DNA from: Lentinus brumalis | Taxonomy: Eukaryota; Basidiomycota; Agaricomycetes; Polyporales; Polyporaceae | Length of the DNA: 64,000 nucleotides | NCBI GenBank assembly: GCA_001792895.1 | Contig: MARA01000002.1 | Coordinates: 2,790,001 to 2,854,000 of the forward strand | Reading direction: 5' to 3' | Shown here: positions 46,217 to 59,044 of the stretch, piece after piece | Numbering within the stretch: position 1 is the stretch's first letter | Layout: each line of letters starts with the position of its first letter | Position numbers and translations under genes: made by a program | The notes under the pieces: model-generated | Database searches by the model: none | The model's input: only the letters and a program-made list of their open reading frames with translations | What the model was told of the DNA's origin: nothing

Positions 46217-48498
46217 GCTGCGATCTCTGTCGTGGGGCATTGGAAGGGCGTGTTATACGTGAACGACGTGACAAATGCGTGCGGGACGTGCGGCGAGGGG
46301 GCGGGCTGGGGCGGGGCAATGGTGGGGGGCGTTGAAGCCGTTGCTTTCTAAGGGCTGCCGCCGACGCGCACCGGCTCGGCGTCGTCTGCCGATCCCCCGT
46401 GTAGACGCGCTGCCCACGTGCGCACCGCCGACGTCAAAGTGCACAGACCGCCGTCTGTTCTGAGCCTCGACTGCGTACTGCGCATGCATGTGCTGCCATG
46501 GTGTACTAGTACTGGACCGCCGCTTGCTCTCTCCCTGGAACCGTGCATTCGCAGCCAGCCTCCGTGAAAGCACTCGTACTTCCTCCCCCCAGCTAGAGTT
46601 CATTGGTATCACCCTCGACGCGCACAAACACCACTCTGCCTCCCGCCGCTCCCGCAGTCCATACAAAGGAGTCTCGGTCTCTGTTGCCGTTGATATGTCT
46701 TCTGTTCCGGCCTGCTCCATGGTCGAGGGCAGAGCGGCGTTTTCCAGCTGCGCGCACCGTAAATGCCGTCATTTCCCTTGATGTCGCCCACCGGCCAACT
46801 CATATACCGCCACCGCGGGCCCGTCCTACGATAGCCACGCGGCTAGCAGACACAGTCCGCTGGACGCGTGCGTCGCGGCAGGCTGGCCAGAAGCAAGAAG
46901 CCCTGTTGCTTCTCCACCCTTCAGCTCTTCTCTCAGTTATCTCCGGATGCCATGCTCCACCCATGCAGCCCTTAGACCGCCGTGCCGGTGCTCGCGCTGG
47001 TAGCCGACGTTCATAGTTCCAGGACGCAGGCCGCGGTATATGGTATGTGTATACACCTGTCATAGCCGATGTCAGGGCTGTGACCTGCACTGTGGGACGT
47101 GGGCAAGACGTGGGTCATATCCAGGTCATACCATCTCGTCGGGCGCCGCGCGGGAGTGCACATGCTTCGCAGCTGAATGGCAGAGACATGCTCTCATCAC
47201 AGAGCAAACCTAGTTTGTTGACTATGGAAGAGCTTCTGCCGTGTATGCGGTAGCGTACTACGTCAATTTCGGCCAGAACGTGCCGCTTCTGCGCTTCTGC
47301 AGCTTCCCTCCGAGCGTTCTGCGCCTGTACATATGTGTCCTGTGGTTCGGATGCACTGGAGCCCATGGGAGGTACATACTACGTTTGACCTAGATCGACG
47401 CATCGACAGTCTTCTCCGGCCTCACGCGCCCATGAGCTCAGGGTGTGCTCTATGTAGCGTCCCTCGTCTCACCGCCACGCTGTTTCTTCCTCGGCTCGAA
47501 CGGTGGAACCCGTTGCCCCAACCTCCGAGCAGTCCGCACAAGCCAGCCGGCTACTATTGCGACATCACGATCTCGTCCGTCATGAATATTCTTGCGCCTG
47601 TTTAGCACCTGCGTCGGCAGCTTTACGGAGTCGATGACTGTCGATTATCCAGGTTGGTCCGGCCAGAATCATAGGATGCATCGATAAGGCGCGTCGTCAC
47701 ACTCCCATCCAACTCCCGACCATACGTGGCCACCTTTCTTCCTTCAGATTGCTCCTTCCATCTTCCCGAACGTGGAAGCCTCGGGCCACCGCACGCTTTG
47801 CCTGGGGACCGCACCGTACCCACCGGTAGCGGACTCCCGTGTTGCCCTCAGTCCTCACAACCCATTAATCAGGGCGCCGCCGAGCAGCCCGTAGCGGTGC
47901 ATTTCTGCAGCAGCCCAATCGTCTAGAAGTCTTCTTCTTCGGAATCCTATCCATCCGCCCGCGCAGCCCACAGAACGCTTCGCAACTTCGTCTGCACCGC
48001 CCGAGCCCCTGGCTTCCCCTGCGCTCCGCCGCGCATGGCCTCCCCATGTTCGCAGACCTGTCCTCGCACCGAGCTACTTGCGACGTCACACGCCCACGCC
48101 CCGTCCAACCTGCGGGGTTATCGGGTCGCTCCTGCTCCCTCCGGCACCCACCACGCGATTTAGACTCTCCAGTGCGGACTGATGCTAATCAGATCGAAGG
48201 AGATCACCCGGCCTGGAGGCACAGGACCCTTGCCCTCCGGCGTGCCGGCGTGCACGAGCGGACCAAGCCCGTTCCTCAGATCTCAGCCTCGGACGGGACG
48301 GGAAGGCGGCATGCACACCGTCATGTCGTGACTGGCCGACATATAACAAAGCATCCCACTTCCTCCGACGGGTGGCACCACGCCTCCCTCTCCCATCCCC
48401 CCCGCTGTCCCAGCCACTCGATCGACCGTCCACGCTTATCCCCACACGCGTATCTTGCTCTCTGTGACCGCCACCGTGCCTGCCCCCCGATCGCATCC
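46217..48498. other. Intergenic between the divergent bZIP and DUF6593 genes
   Basis: Upstream regions of two divergent genes. Apart from weak minus-strand exon-like stretches at 47115-47625 (listed separately) and a TATA-like tataaca at about 48342, nothing is supported. Confidence 0.4.
47115..47625 (-). other. Possible exons of an unrecognised minus-strand gene
   Basis: Two stretches look protein-like on the minus strand. One, about 47625-47490, follows a plausible acceptor (gctaaacag) and reads GWLVRTARRLGQRV and FEPRKKQRG before a GTGAGA donor. The other, about 47366-47160, reads EPQDTYVQAQNARREAAEA with a helical, charged character. I could not join them in phase into one gene with a start and stop. 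They may be fragments of a gene, a decayed copy, or chance. Confidence 0.22.
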
Positions 48499-49298
48499 AT
48501 GGCCTCGTCCTCCGATATCGTCCTGCGCTTCGAGTTTTCCAGCAATCCGAATTCAGATATGCGGACGCTGCAGGTCCTCCAAATTATCGACGGATCGCAG
48601 ACTCCGCTTGAGCTGTACAAGGTGCGATATTCCCGGTCCATCTCGTCCGCCGCCCCCCACCCGCTGACAAGTCCCCTCGACATGATCAGCTGCACCACCC
48701 AAACACCGGGCTAACCACTGGGGTCACGTCGATTCAGCGAAAGAACGCGGAGACGCAGCTGTGGGAGAACGCTGGGCAGATAGAGTGGTCTTCCAACACG
48801 ACCGGCGCGGTGTACTTTGGGGTTGAGAGGGTAATACGCCACTCGCCATGCTCCCGTCGAAAATACGCTCATTTTCGGGAACTTACAGGTATCGATGCGA
48901 GAGCTGCGGAAACCCAAGAAGCCGTCTAGCAAGTGAGTACACCGTGCACCTCACGCTGCGACCCGCTTCCGACGAGAATGCTCACGTCCCCCGCGCAGAT
49001 CACGTCGCTTCAAGGCGGGGAGTTCAGAGTACAAATGGAAGCTCGCCGAAAACGGGGCGGACATGATCGTGAGTGTCGCACGGACCACGCCAGCCCGCGG
49101 GTTCTCCAGGCACAGACGTTAACCTCCGGGAGCTTCTAGTGCGTCAGCGACAATTTAGGAAACCGAGGGAAGATAATCGCGCAGTGGTCGCATAGCACCT
49201 TCATCCTGCGGGTCAGCGAGCGCGCAGAGGCCTTCCTGGACCGTGTCGTGGTGACGTGCTTCCTGCACCTCTGGTTCCGACGGTTCAATATCTGGTAG
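48499..49298 (+). CDS. DUF6593-like protein 1
   Basis: Five exons, 48499-48621, 48690-48830, 48889-48932, 48999-49068, 49140-49298, join without a break to 178 residues. The order DIVLRFEFSSNP, PLELYKLHHPN, TTGVTSIQRKNAETQLWE, AGQIEWSS, EYKWKLAENGADM, NRGKIIAQWSHS and a hydrophobic DRVVVTCFLHLWF end fits the beta-rich DUF6593 proteins that are numerous in Agaricomycetes. Their function is not established; the fold recalls tubby-like or lipid-scramblase-like sheets, but this is only an impression. Splice sites are good throughout. A second member lies at 63075-63990. Confidence 0.72.
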
Positions 49299-49787
49299 CG
49301 GAAGCCCGTCCGTCAGCAGTCATCCATCGCCATCGCCAGATATACCCTGTGGTAACGAGAAGGAGTTTGAGGGGTCGGATTGGATGTCGAGGTGATCGAC
49401 TCCAGTGAGCAGTGTTGTAGGATCGGATCTAGTGCGCCCGGGGAGAAGATTGCGCTTTTCTTGCTTTGTCTTTTAGCCTGTACAGCTTGTACTTACCGTG
49501 TATGTATATCGTAGCGCATCCGAGCTAGAGTGCGCATGACCGAACCTAATGCACGTTATGACATTGCCGTGGTCGTAGTCTACACGTGGGTGCGGGAGCG
49601 CGGCACGAACTGCCTCAGGAAAATTTCCCGGGCGAGCTGCATGCCGCTGCAGGTCTGCAAGGTAGGCACCACATCGATAGGTCGCAGGCAGACCATGACG
49701 TCGTCGTCGAAGGAGCGTGTGCACCGGTCATCCATCCAAAGCCGAGGAGAATGAAAGCGGAAAGGCGGGTCTCAAGCGACGCAGGGG
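49299..49787. other. Convergent 3' interval
   Basis: Space between the 3' ends of the DUF6593-like gene (+) and RPB12 (-). No feature was recognised. Confidence 0.4.
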
Positions 49788-50120
49788 TCACCGTGCCTCG
49801 AATTGCACCACTATGAAACTGGTGAGCGACCAGACGGGTGAGATGCACGATGTCCTGCACGTACTCCTGTTTGTCCGCTTCTTGTACATGATGCGGTGTC
49901 CGCACTGCCTGCAGCGGATAGGCTCGCGAGGCTTGATCTCGTTGGACGAGCCACAATCTACGAACATAGCTACGTCAGCGGCAAAATCAGACAAAAAGTA
50001 GGGAGACGGACCCGCGCAGAGATAGGACATGTCCTGGCGAGGCGGGGGAGCGCCGTACGACGGACCGTTGTTGCTGCCGTAGTTGTTACCGTAGCTGTTG
50101 CCAGGCTGCTGGGAACTCAT
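49788..50120 (-). CDS. RPB12: RNA polymerase I/II/III shared subunit Rpb12 (ABC10-alpha)
   Basis: Three exons in transcript order, 50120-50012, 49957-49865, 49810-49788, give 74 residues. The first part is a Gly/Asn/Tyr-rich tail ([15 protein letters not shown]), followed by the zinc ribbon: YLCADCG, then [19 protein letters not shown] and the end KKRTNRMVQFEAR. The two Cys-x2-Cys pairs bind zinc. The C-terminal MVQFEAR is the family hallmark and fixes the tiny 23-nt last exon. The subunit is shared by the three nuclear RNA polymerases and is essential in yeast. The glycine-rich extension is longer than the core requires. Confidence 0.93.
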   Translation of the reverse strand: MSSQQPGNSYGNNYGSNNGPSYGAPPPRQDMSYLCAGPSPYFLSDFAADVAMFVDCGSSNEIKPREPIRCRQCGHRIMYKKRTNRSTCRTSCISPVWSLTSFIVVQFEAR

Positions 50121-51308
50121 GGTGGTCGCAGATGACAAGGACGCGAGGTTTGCGTGGCCAAACAAGCTTACACAACCTCTTGTCTTTTAGGCGCCCCGCT
50201 AGGCACCGAGAGCGAAGGCGCGCGCCTCGATATGGCAAGCACGGTGTGTGCCTTGGCGATAATTGTCGTTGCTGCTCTCCGGTCGGGACGTATATTCACC
50301 GGCCTTTATGTCTTCTTCTGACGTTTTGGGGCTGCTGTATCACCAGCTCTGACTGCGCAGGATGCACATTGTACAGCACACGCAGCAGTATAAGTAATCC
50401 ATGGACGATCGCTTCCACACACTGCGCACACTGACACCATATGTACATAAGGCCCTAGCTACGGCACCCCAACGGAGGATTACATACAGTACAGTTACTT
50501 TTGTGCTCCGGAGCCGCAGCCTGCATCCCAACGACCGCCCGGGCTCTCGTCATGCCTAGTCATGCGCTTTGCGTTGCGATGGTGTGCTAGCAACTCCTTG
50601 TACTCATCATGGCCGGCGAGCATCGTACGTGTCGACAATCAACACTCTGGCGAGACTCCCCGTGAGTCTGATAGCACATGCAACGACCTGGTGGCGGCAG
50701 GCGTGGAGGAACCCCGGACTCCGAACTCGGGCAGGCACCAGGTTACGGTGGACTGCGGTCCGCGCCTCCGGTGTGTCGTATCGCTGAAAATAACACTTGG
50801 CATCCATCAGAACGGGCGGTTGGTGACGGACAATAGACGTATGTAGTGAGGATACGGTGGCTGGGATGCCTGCGGTGCACTGTGGGCGTGCTGCGTAGAC
50901 GCGCCGTGGAGGGCGTATGTCGCGCGTGTCGGGGCGTGTCGGACTGGCAGAGGCGGGTGTCGGCGTGTGTGCTGGCGTATGTCGCGCACGGGGTGGATTG
51001 ATCGTTGCTGAATTTGTCGGAACGGAAGGATTGCCTTGTCGACGGGGCGATGGGACAGCGGTTGGCACGGAGGGTGGGAGGCAGTGAGGATCGATTGTCG
51101 GGCATCTTCATCTTGTATCTACGCCCGTCTCCTGCGCGGTTCCATGACATCTCCAATATCTCCTCCTGTGCGCTCATGGCAACCACTTTCTCTCGGCTCG
51201 TTTCCAAGGCGGCCTCCATTATAATCTCCCCAGACATGCCCCAATTGTCCAAGGTTGTCCCCAGCCGGCTTCCTCTTGCCCTCGTCTGCCCCTTGTCCTC
51301 CGCCCACC
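50121..51308. other. Intergenic upstream of two divergent genes
   Basis: This lies between RPB12 (-) and the serine-rich gene (+). A GT-rich stretch with repeated cgtgtcgg and gtatgtcgcgc words lies near 50910-50990. Open frames here have no natural composition. The last 100 nt before 51309 are pyrimidine-rich, like a 5' leader. Confidence 0.4.
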
Positions 51309-52240
51309 ATGACCACCCTCCCCTCCTTCGTAGAGCTCATGGCCTCCCTCGGCCTCGGCGGCCCCGACGATGCCCCCGAACCCGCCAAGCTCGCTGTCCG
51401 CCACTCCAGGTCCTCTTCCCATTCTTCCTCCGCTTCAGCTTTCTCTGCATCTTCAAGCAATGTACCATCAGCCACCAGCAATATTTATTCCATTCAGCAC
51501 AAGCATTCTCCTTCCATTGTCGTCTCCTCCCACGAGGGCTCGCCGGAGAGAGACGTGCCGGGAGACATTCGTCGCTCTCGCGCCACAACCAGGTATTCAC
51601 CATACGGCTCTATTGTGAGTGTGTACATGCTTCCTTTCCGACATACCCCTGACGCGGATGCGTCGCAGAGCCATTCTCGCAAGGCAAGTATGCCTATCCT
51701 CAACGCGGAACGCACACTTGAACGTCCCGCTCGAGTGAGTTCACACCTTGTGATGTCATGTACGAGTCCTGACGGCCTTCCTAGGCCCTTTCTACTTCGC
51801 CGCGTCTGTCGCCAATCAGCGCGTCCTTCCGTGGACGTCGCTCGCGCAGGCCAGACAACCTCATACTATCTGAGACCGACTCCATGGCGTACACGCCCAT
51901 CTCCTCATACCTTCGCCGCAAGACTCCGCAGAACTCGCCTACCTCGCCAACTTTCTTCCGCGAGCGAACCACAAGTATCTCGCACCCGCTCACCATCCCC
52001 GCACTCCCGACCCTCCTGTCGCCCGCTTCATTCGCCACCCAATCGTCGGATAGCGAGGACGAGGACATGGACGGTGCCCTCGATCCCGACTTCAAGCTCG
52101 GGCAGCCGCCGCATATTGTCAGCGCGAGCCCAACGTGGCAGTCGCGATATTGCGACCCCGTAGTGTCGCCTCGCATCTCGATCTGCGCGCCGCTCTCGCC
52201 AGAAGACCACACGAGAAAACAGATTGCACCCCTTGCATGA
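51309..52240 (+). CDS. Serine-rich protein of unknown function
   Basis: Three exons, 51309-51614, 51669-51734, 51785-52240, all phase 0, give 275 residues. It starts MTTLPSFVELMASLGL, which may form a short helix, then is almost wholly disordered: serine runs, SPSIVVSSHEGSPERD, an Arg-rich FRGRRSRRPDN and an acidic SSDSEDEDMDG patch. Many SP and TP sites would suit phosphorylation. No domain is recognised and I assign no function. The start is supported by the pyrimidine-rich leader before it and by good introns after it. Confidence 0.65.
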
Positions 52241-53444
52241 ACGTCGCATCTCGTTGAGAACCCTTCTGGCCCCGCTCCTGCGCCCGCGCCTCACTCACCA
52301 CACCAATTCCTCGCCCACGGGCTCTCGCCATACCCTACCGCCACCGGTTAAAACTGTATCGTATCATTGTACGATAGCCTCCAGGGGTCGCGCGACTTCC
52401 TCGTGCCTCTTATTCTTCCGTGATCGGACACTCCTGTTACTTATTGCGATTGCATCTCGGACAATACCCTTCTTCCTTGGCCCTCGAGCCCTCCCACTCC
52501 CTCCCACTCACTCCTCGTCCCCAGATGCGCCGCCGGTCGTTACCGCGCATAGTCCAGACCCGCTCCTCCTGTTCAGTGTTCAGAGATCAGGTTCGCAAAC
52601 TCAGACTCCCACATTTGGTTGGGATCTGGACCACTCTCGCTCATCATACCACCCTCCCTCTCCGCTACCTCTTGTACTGCTTTCGTTGCTGATCCCAAAG
52701 TCCTCTTTGATCACGCACTGTGGCACCATGGTCGCCTTGAGCTCTGCCCAGACCCGCTGCCGTCGCACCTCGCTTCTCCCGCATGCATACAACCTGGCGT
52801 GTCGTCGCTGCATGCATTGCCACCAGCACGCACAGCTTTCCGCAGGTGTCCACCACCTGCGCCGCGTACATCGCAACGGTTCAACGTCAACTGTCATTGG
52901 CAGCTGCTGCCTGCGTCCGTTGCCTGTTGTCTGGTGTCGCAGGGCTGTGCGGATGGATGGTGCGGTGGTCGGGTCTCGATACGAGCTTGGCTGACACACT
53001 CCTTTTGTCGGACTGTTGACAACGTCGTCGTCGTCGTGTACATGCTATATTCTTGCTTTCGGGCTCCTCACACATAGATACCACACCGTCCTTTCGATCT
53101 TCGTTCGTTGCGTTCCGGTTCTGGGGGAGAAGGACAATGAAGAGCAGCAGTACATAGCATAGTACTAGTGATACGTGTCAGCTGTCGCACTGCACGAAAA
53201 TACCACACCAGACAGCAGTTCCACCTTCCGCAGCAAACAACCTCACCGACCGTCTGACAGCATGGTGATTGACTATCTGCTGGATGGATGCCTGACGCCG
53301 GGGAGAACAAATCCGGGGGTGGGGCGCGGAACGCAATTGAGCTCTGACGCTTCGCAGCGTCCGCAGCCAGATAGACCCTGACGTTGACAATGAGAATGCG
53401 ATTGCCATGGAAGACACGGGGTTACAAGGCCTTGTATCTGTCAT
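52241..53444. other. Convergent 3' interval
   Basis: Space between the 3' ends of the serine-rich gene (+) and the G-patch gene (-). A plus-strand open frame of 256 codons (52224-52994) is rich in Ser, Leu, Cys and His with no motif and overlaps the previous gene's stop, so I do not call it. Confidence 0.4.
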
Positions 53445-54818
53445 TCAGTCGTGGGCGTCTTCGTCGGGACCGGGGCAGTTGTTCTCCATGTCTTCCGCGT
53501 CTTCGTATTGCGTGCCGCACCAGAAGCAGTAAGCGTACTTTCGACGGAGATAGTCCAGGACGAGCGTGAGGCGATCCTGTGCCTGTGGGTACGGGATCCC
53601 GTTCATCATGAACAAGGTCATGATCATCCAAAACTCGGTCAGAGAGCGGACATAGGCAGAGATGAAACGCAGAAGACGCACCCCGAGCTTCAGGAACTGA
53701 ATCGCTTCTTGAAATTCTTCTTGGGAGTAGGGCGATTTGCGTAGCTCGGGCTTCTCACGACTGTCATCGGCATCGACGTCGTCCAAGGAAGACTTGAGCG
53801 GCCTGAGGGCGTCGGCCTGCATCTTTGCACGCAGACGACCCTCCAGAGAGTGGTCTGCTCGATGCCGCTGAATAGATGCGACCAGTACGGGGTCGTCGAA
53901 CGCATCGAGCAGACCTTCTGGGAATGTCTCTGGACTTTCCGGGTTCAGCCACAGGACGTTGAACTAGAACAAAGATCAGGACCAGCAAGACGCAAGCAAG
54001 CGTACAGAACACACCTGAATGCCAGCCTTCTCGTCCAGAGTGACGCACGTCCGCTGGGCGGGGCGAAGCCGTCCATTGGCCCGTCGCTCCTCGTACTCCT
54101 GCTTCGCGCGGTCACGGAAAGAGCCATGTGTACGATCGTCCGCCATCTTGGCCATCTTTGCGAGCCGTTCCGGCGCAGTGGGCGACACGGCGCGTTTACG
54201 GGTGCCAATACCCTTCTTGCCTGTGATGTGCGTTCAGTACTCGCGAAGTCGAGTGACCAGAGAAGTTGCACCTTCCCATTCGTTGAGCGCAAGTGGGACG
54301 GTTCGATGCGATGGCCTCTCCTGCTTCATAGCAGACTCTACCGCGTCGTGTGCAGGCCGCGCACCGATGCCCGCCCTCACCGGCTCAGCATCCTGCTCTT
54401 GGACCTGCGGCAACGCTGGAGGCTCCTCGTCTTCCGTCTTTACGTTCCTGCTTCCAGACCCGATGCCCGCATTGCTGCGACCGCCGAGCGTGGCGGTGGC
54501 GGGCTCATCATCCTTGCCCAACGCTTGCCCCGGCTTGAAGCCCATCTTCATCATCATCGCCAACGCCTTGTTCTGCTGCCCGCTCTCCTGCGCCTCCTCC
54601 TGTGCGCGTTCAAATAGAGAGCGGTTCAGGGCCTCCTCGCGGGCTTCTAGCTCGCGCTCGCGACGGCTCTTGATCCGATTCTGCTCATTCTTGAGGGCGG
54701 CCTTCCTGAGTTCCTCCTTGCGGCGGTCAGCGTAGGTCTTCGAGGCTGACGAGCTGGATGCCGCAGCTGCCTCTACGAGGAACTTGTCTGAGAGATAGTC
54801 ATCCTCTTCATCGGACAT
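53445..54818 (-). CDS. G-patch protein, GPATCH11-like (DUF4187)
   Basis: Three exons in transcript order, 54818-54272, 54220-54015, 53963-53445, give 423 residues. MSDEEDDYLSDKF opens an acidic start, followed by a charged helix (DRRKEELRKAALKNEQNR). The G-patch is MMMKMGFKPGQALGK with later glycines (LGGRSNAGIG). After the conserved NEWEGKKGIG and RTCVTLDEKAG come the FNVLWLNPESPETFPEGLL block and a C-terminal part with a Cys pair (YAYCFWCGTQYED), which fits DUF4187. G-patch proteins usually activate DEAH helicases in RNA processing; the human relative is described at the kinetochore and in RNA roles. The first intron (54271-54221, 51 nt) removes an apparent in-frame stop. The gene starts 184 nt from the divergent WD40 gene. 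Confidence 0.82.
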
Positions 54819-55002
54819 GACAGTGCGAACTATGTAGAGGTAAGTATGCAGGATATGAGCCGCTGACTGCAGCAAGGCTATGATGTCAAGCGCTGCAATC
54901 ACGTAGACGCCTATAAAGCAAGCTTTACCGCGATCATGTCGCTGCAGTCAAGCTGCAGTTGACTTTTCTCTCTCGCACTCTGCATCTTGCTTCCGTCGGC
55001 GG
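54819..55002. promoter_or_regulatory. Short divergent promoter interval
   Basis: Only 184 nt separate the start codons of the G-patch gene (-) and the WD40 gene (+). Both 5' leaders and any core promoters must fit here, so a shared bidirectional promoter is likely. No clear TATA box was seen. This is inferred from spacing. Confidence 0.45.
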
Positions 55003-58000
55003 ATGAGTAGCTCTACCAAACGCTCTGCTTCACCATTACCTCGACGATTTGATGATATCAGGCGCATACGCATCGCGGATCCAAAGAAAGACGAAAGCAA
55101 GAGTCGGAAGTCGACGGTAGCCCCGACCACTGCGGCAGGCGTCGAGCGGCCTGCAAGTGGCCAAGAGATTTTGTCGCTCTCTCCGTCGCTACAACAAGAC
55201 TTGAACCACACAAGCATCAACGACCTTATCTTGCAGACCACCGCGCAACTTGCAAGTGAAGGAAAGCGCCTGGTCCGAGCTCCTCGGCTGTTGTAAGTGA
55301 CTAGGTTCACTTGCGGCGTACCAGATCGGGCTGAGAGCAGATGACTGGAGGTCTGACGGTATCGCTTTCGACTGGTATGTCATTCACCACATCATGAGAT
55401 GTTCATGAGAATGTATTCCACACTAGGGTCTCCGACGTCACGGCACCTAACCAAGATATCCGGAGTTTGCTGTCGGTGTGCGTTTTCACCTCTCAGCTGT
55501 CGGTTCCTCCCAGGCTGCTCATGGGGTATGCATGTTACAGACAGGGCATACGGTCCGAAGACCTTGACAGAGTGTTGCTCCGCGCAACCTCTCGATCTGC
55601 TACGGAAGAGCTGTCCGGCGTCCCTCGCTCGAATGCTCGCTCTGCCTCTGCTTCTACTAAACTGGCTTGCACCGAGATTTCCTTACATGGAGCTGATACT
55701 GGAATTGCCTCGAATCCCATCGTCATTGAAGACGACGTGGACGACGGTGCATTGATCCAAGGGAATAGCGTAGGACTCCGAGGAGTTGTTCCTTCCTCGT
55801 CGGCCCTTCAAGACCGAACTGCTACCCCGTATGACACGGAGGCTCGCACGGACATTTCGAATCGCCCTGCACTAAGCCTGGGAACCCGGGGAGGCAATGA
55901 AAGAAGGTTTGTGCCTTCTCCCTCATGTTCCCGGTCAATGACGTAGTGTGCGACCCTTCAGATGGTCCAACGATAGCTCACCGGACCTGGTGAACGGGTC
56001 CGTGCGTCTTCGACATGGCTCTCCAACATCGGGAGACAGTCAGCAGACAGAGGAGGTCAGTTCGATGAGACAGATAGCCGCTTCACCCCCGGAACGATGA
56101 CTTTTCTGACACTCTCAGCTCCCCGCTGTCCTGGATTTCGAAGAGCCCGAGAGTCGTGGTGTGCGAATACCTGACTATGGCACATGGAAGAGTTTTGCGG
56201 AAGACTCTAGTGATGCTGAGACGCGTCCCTCGAGCAGAGAGTCATCCGTGGCAAGGACCTCTCCTCCGCCAGCACAGACTCACGCTGTTCCTGGACTTCC
56301 CTTCCTTCCTCGCTCCTATGATACGTCGGAGCTTCTTTCGGATTACACAGCCTCTGGTTCATCCCGGACCGAATGTCGTGCTGGACTCAATTCATCCCGC
56401 CATGTCCGCATTCCTTCTACTCCGCGTCGGAACCTTGCATTCGCCCACTGTCGTCCTCAAGATCAAGTGGTAGAAAGTTCTAGCCTTCGCATCCGCGCCG
56501 AAACCATCGCCCTTCCTCGCTTCATGGGCCGACGTCCCCAGGTGCAAGACGGCCAACCAGGCCCAAGCCGTGGCAGCGACGAGTCCGAGGAAGGTGCAGA
56601 CGTAATCGGCACTTGCAGCAGCGTCTCGGGACTGCGTCTACCACGGTCAAACACGGCTTCTTCACGGAACCTTCGTATGGGCCGGTCCAATACAAGGGTT
56701 GCGCTTCAAACGGGGCGTAACGCCTCCGATAGCAGTCGTGCCCGACGATCCGAGTCAGGACTGAGTGGTGAAACGGACGAATCTCCAGAGGACGACCCGG
56801 AGGTTGACCGCCAGCGTCCCAGCGATCCTACTTCCGGGCACACGGTGGTCATTCCGAAGGCAGACTACGCGCGGGGCAGGCGGCTTTTGGCGCCTGTAAA
56901 CCCGGGCAACCCTCTGACCACGATCCTTATGCGTGGCGAAGCCCATTTCGTCGATCAGCGACGGAAGTGTGTGATTGCACGATGTTCGTTTGCGTTATGG
57001 AACGCTGAATTGGGTGGCTGTACAGGATGCGAATATCGACTCATTCTCTTCCTGTGGAGGACGACGCTCGGCATGTTGAAGACGCGTGTCTCATAGGTGA
57101 CGATATCGTCGTAGTCGGGTACAATCGTGGCCCATGCCAGGTGTCGTTAATTTCCGTAGGAGATGATCAGGTACGAGACGCTTACAATCCTTGTATTCAG
57201 TAAACTAATGCTGGATGTGAGTGCAGCGGCCGTGCCGGCATGATCTTAGTTACAGGGCGCACTCCAAGGTGATCGAGAATCGCAGTCTCGGAAAGTGCTT
57301 TCCCAACAGAGGAATCGCATGCCTCGCACCAGTATCCGGCGACAGTTTCGTGTCAGGCGGCCACGACAAGACGGTCCATCATTGGAAGATATCGCGCGGC
57401 AGCGGTCGAAGAAAGAGCCGCGAGGGGTGGTCTGCAAGCTCAGTACGTATCCCGACGGACCACACGCAACCTGTGCATGCCTTAGCCTACTGCGGATGGG
57501 ACGAGACAGTCTACTCGGCTGCCGGCGACCGCATTGCAAGTACGAAGCTGGCCGCGCTGGCGCACGCCGACTCAGAACGCGTCTCAGGGAAGATCACCCA
57601 AGTGCACGTACACCCTCAAGACCCCCGCCTCATTGCGCTCGAGGTAGGTCAGCGGTTAAGAGAGTGAGACATTAACGACGGCACGGGTGCTAACCAAAAT
57701 TGTGGCTAGATCGACCATATGGACCACCAGGTGCAGCTGTATGACCTGCGCGCTGGCGGGTTTGCACGCAAACCATGGCTCGAGTTTGGGTATCGCTCCG
57801 CCACCCCTGCGTTTCCCTCGAAGGGTAGCCGGACGATCGCAGACACGAACTCGGTTGCAAGCGCAAGCTCCTCGTGGTCCGACAGCAGCTCCTCCGCCCA
57901 TAGATATGGAAGCCGCTACACGCGGGGGTCGACGATGAACTCGTTCTTCGCGCGCGGTTATGGTGATGGTGTGGTGTTGGTTTGGGACTACCGGAATGGT

Positions 58001-58288
58001 GCCCAGAAGGTGCGTGGCCTCCTCCAGCGGCTGGAATGTCTCCATCCCCTAGTACCCTCTGGTTCCGATCAAGCATCCTGCCTGCTCCCTGCTCCATACC
58101 CACGTCCACGCCACATCCATCTGATTCTGTGCTGACTTGTCCATCCGACCTCTTGACAGAAAGTATTGGAACGGTTCCAGTTCCATCGGCAGGCCGAGGT
58201 TGCACACACCGTGCTTTCTGGGTCCGACGTGATCGCGTACGGGGCGTATTCGGTGACGTTCTGGAGCATGCTCGGGGCTAAAGCGTGA
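55003..58288 (+). CDS. WD40-repeat protein with long disordered N-terminus
   Basis: Nine exons: 55003-55292, 55427-55477, 55541-55906, 55947-56055, 56119-56966, 57026-57170, 57227-57643, 57710-58009, 58160-58288. They join without a break to 884 residues. The first 550 or so are Ser/Arg/Pro-rich and probably disordered. The rest reads as WD40 blades: VEDACLIGDDIVVVGYNRG, GGHDKTVHHWKI, HALAYCGWDETVYSAAGD, HMDHQVQLYDLRAG, YGDGVVLVWDYRNG, VIAYGAYSVTFW. Such a propeller is a protein-binding platform; the long basic N-terminus and SP sites suggest a nuclear scaffold, but this is only inference. I cannot place it in a named subfamily. It is divergent from the G-patch gene. Confidence 0.78.
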
Positions 58289-59044
58289 GGGCCATTGGGT
58301 GGTGGTGGTTGTGTCTTAGGACAGGGTCCGGCCTCGCCCAGGGTACCGTACAGCTAGGGACGCATTCGCGTGTGCATCGTCGGAGTATGGACATGGGAGC
58401 GAGCCACTAGGACCGTGCAGGTAATTGAGTTGTGGGCTTCCGCCGGACGCCCTGACTCGCGTTCTGTCTTCCATCCATCTTCTGTGGTCCTGTGGCTGCA
58501 GCACAGAACCTCCAGCGGAGCGGGGCGCAAGGACCGCCACGGTGCGCGTCCGGATTAGCAATAATCATAATCGCGACCGGTCTGCCACATGCACACGGGA
58601 CGCGCCTCGCGTCTCGCGCGAGCGTTCGGTACGTTCTCTTGGAAGACGCATGTCCCGGCATGCCACACGTGAAGAGGGAATCTATGCTCCTTGGGCGCGG
58701 CCGAGGGTAACTAGGTTGCAATCACGGAGTTGCAGGGGTTTAGGGCGACTTCCAGGCTTCCCTCTTTGCCGGCAACATCACGAACCCCTCGGAAGGCATG
58801 TGCAGACACCCAACGTCAACCCCGCGGAATGCTCTGAAGAAGACCCGTGTCGAGTCAGAACGGACACCAGATATCGTCGTACGTACAACTTATACAACCA
58901 CTGAGCGTATTGCGGCATCATGGGCTATCGGGTCATCTGTGGTCCTGGAAATGTAGATAGTATACGTCGTACAGGGGGCAACCAAACGCGCAAGGCAGCG
59001 TGCGTAGATAATAGTACAGAGTAGATGGAGAGGGCAATCGACCT
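58289..59044. other. Convergent 3' interval
   Basis: Space between the 3' ends of the WD40 gene (+) and the aminopeptidase gene (-). No supported feature was seen. Confidence 0.4.

Noticed and set aside
52224..52994. 256-codon plus-strand open frame after the serine-rich gene
   Set aside because: Overlaps the end of the previous gene in another frame and has no protein-like features.
54221..54271. Apparent in-frame stop and damaged intron in the G-patch gene
   Set aside because: A normal 51-nt intron with its donor after the NEWEG codons removes the stop and joins in phase 1.
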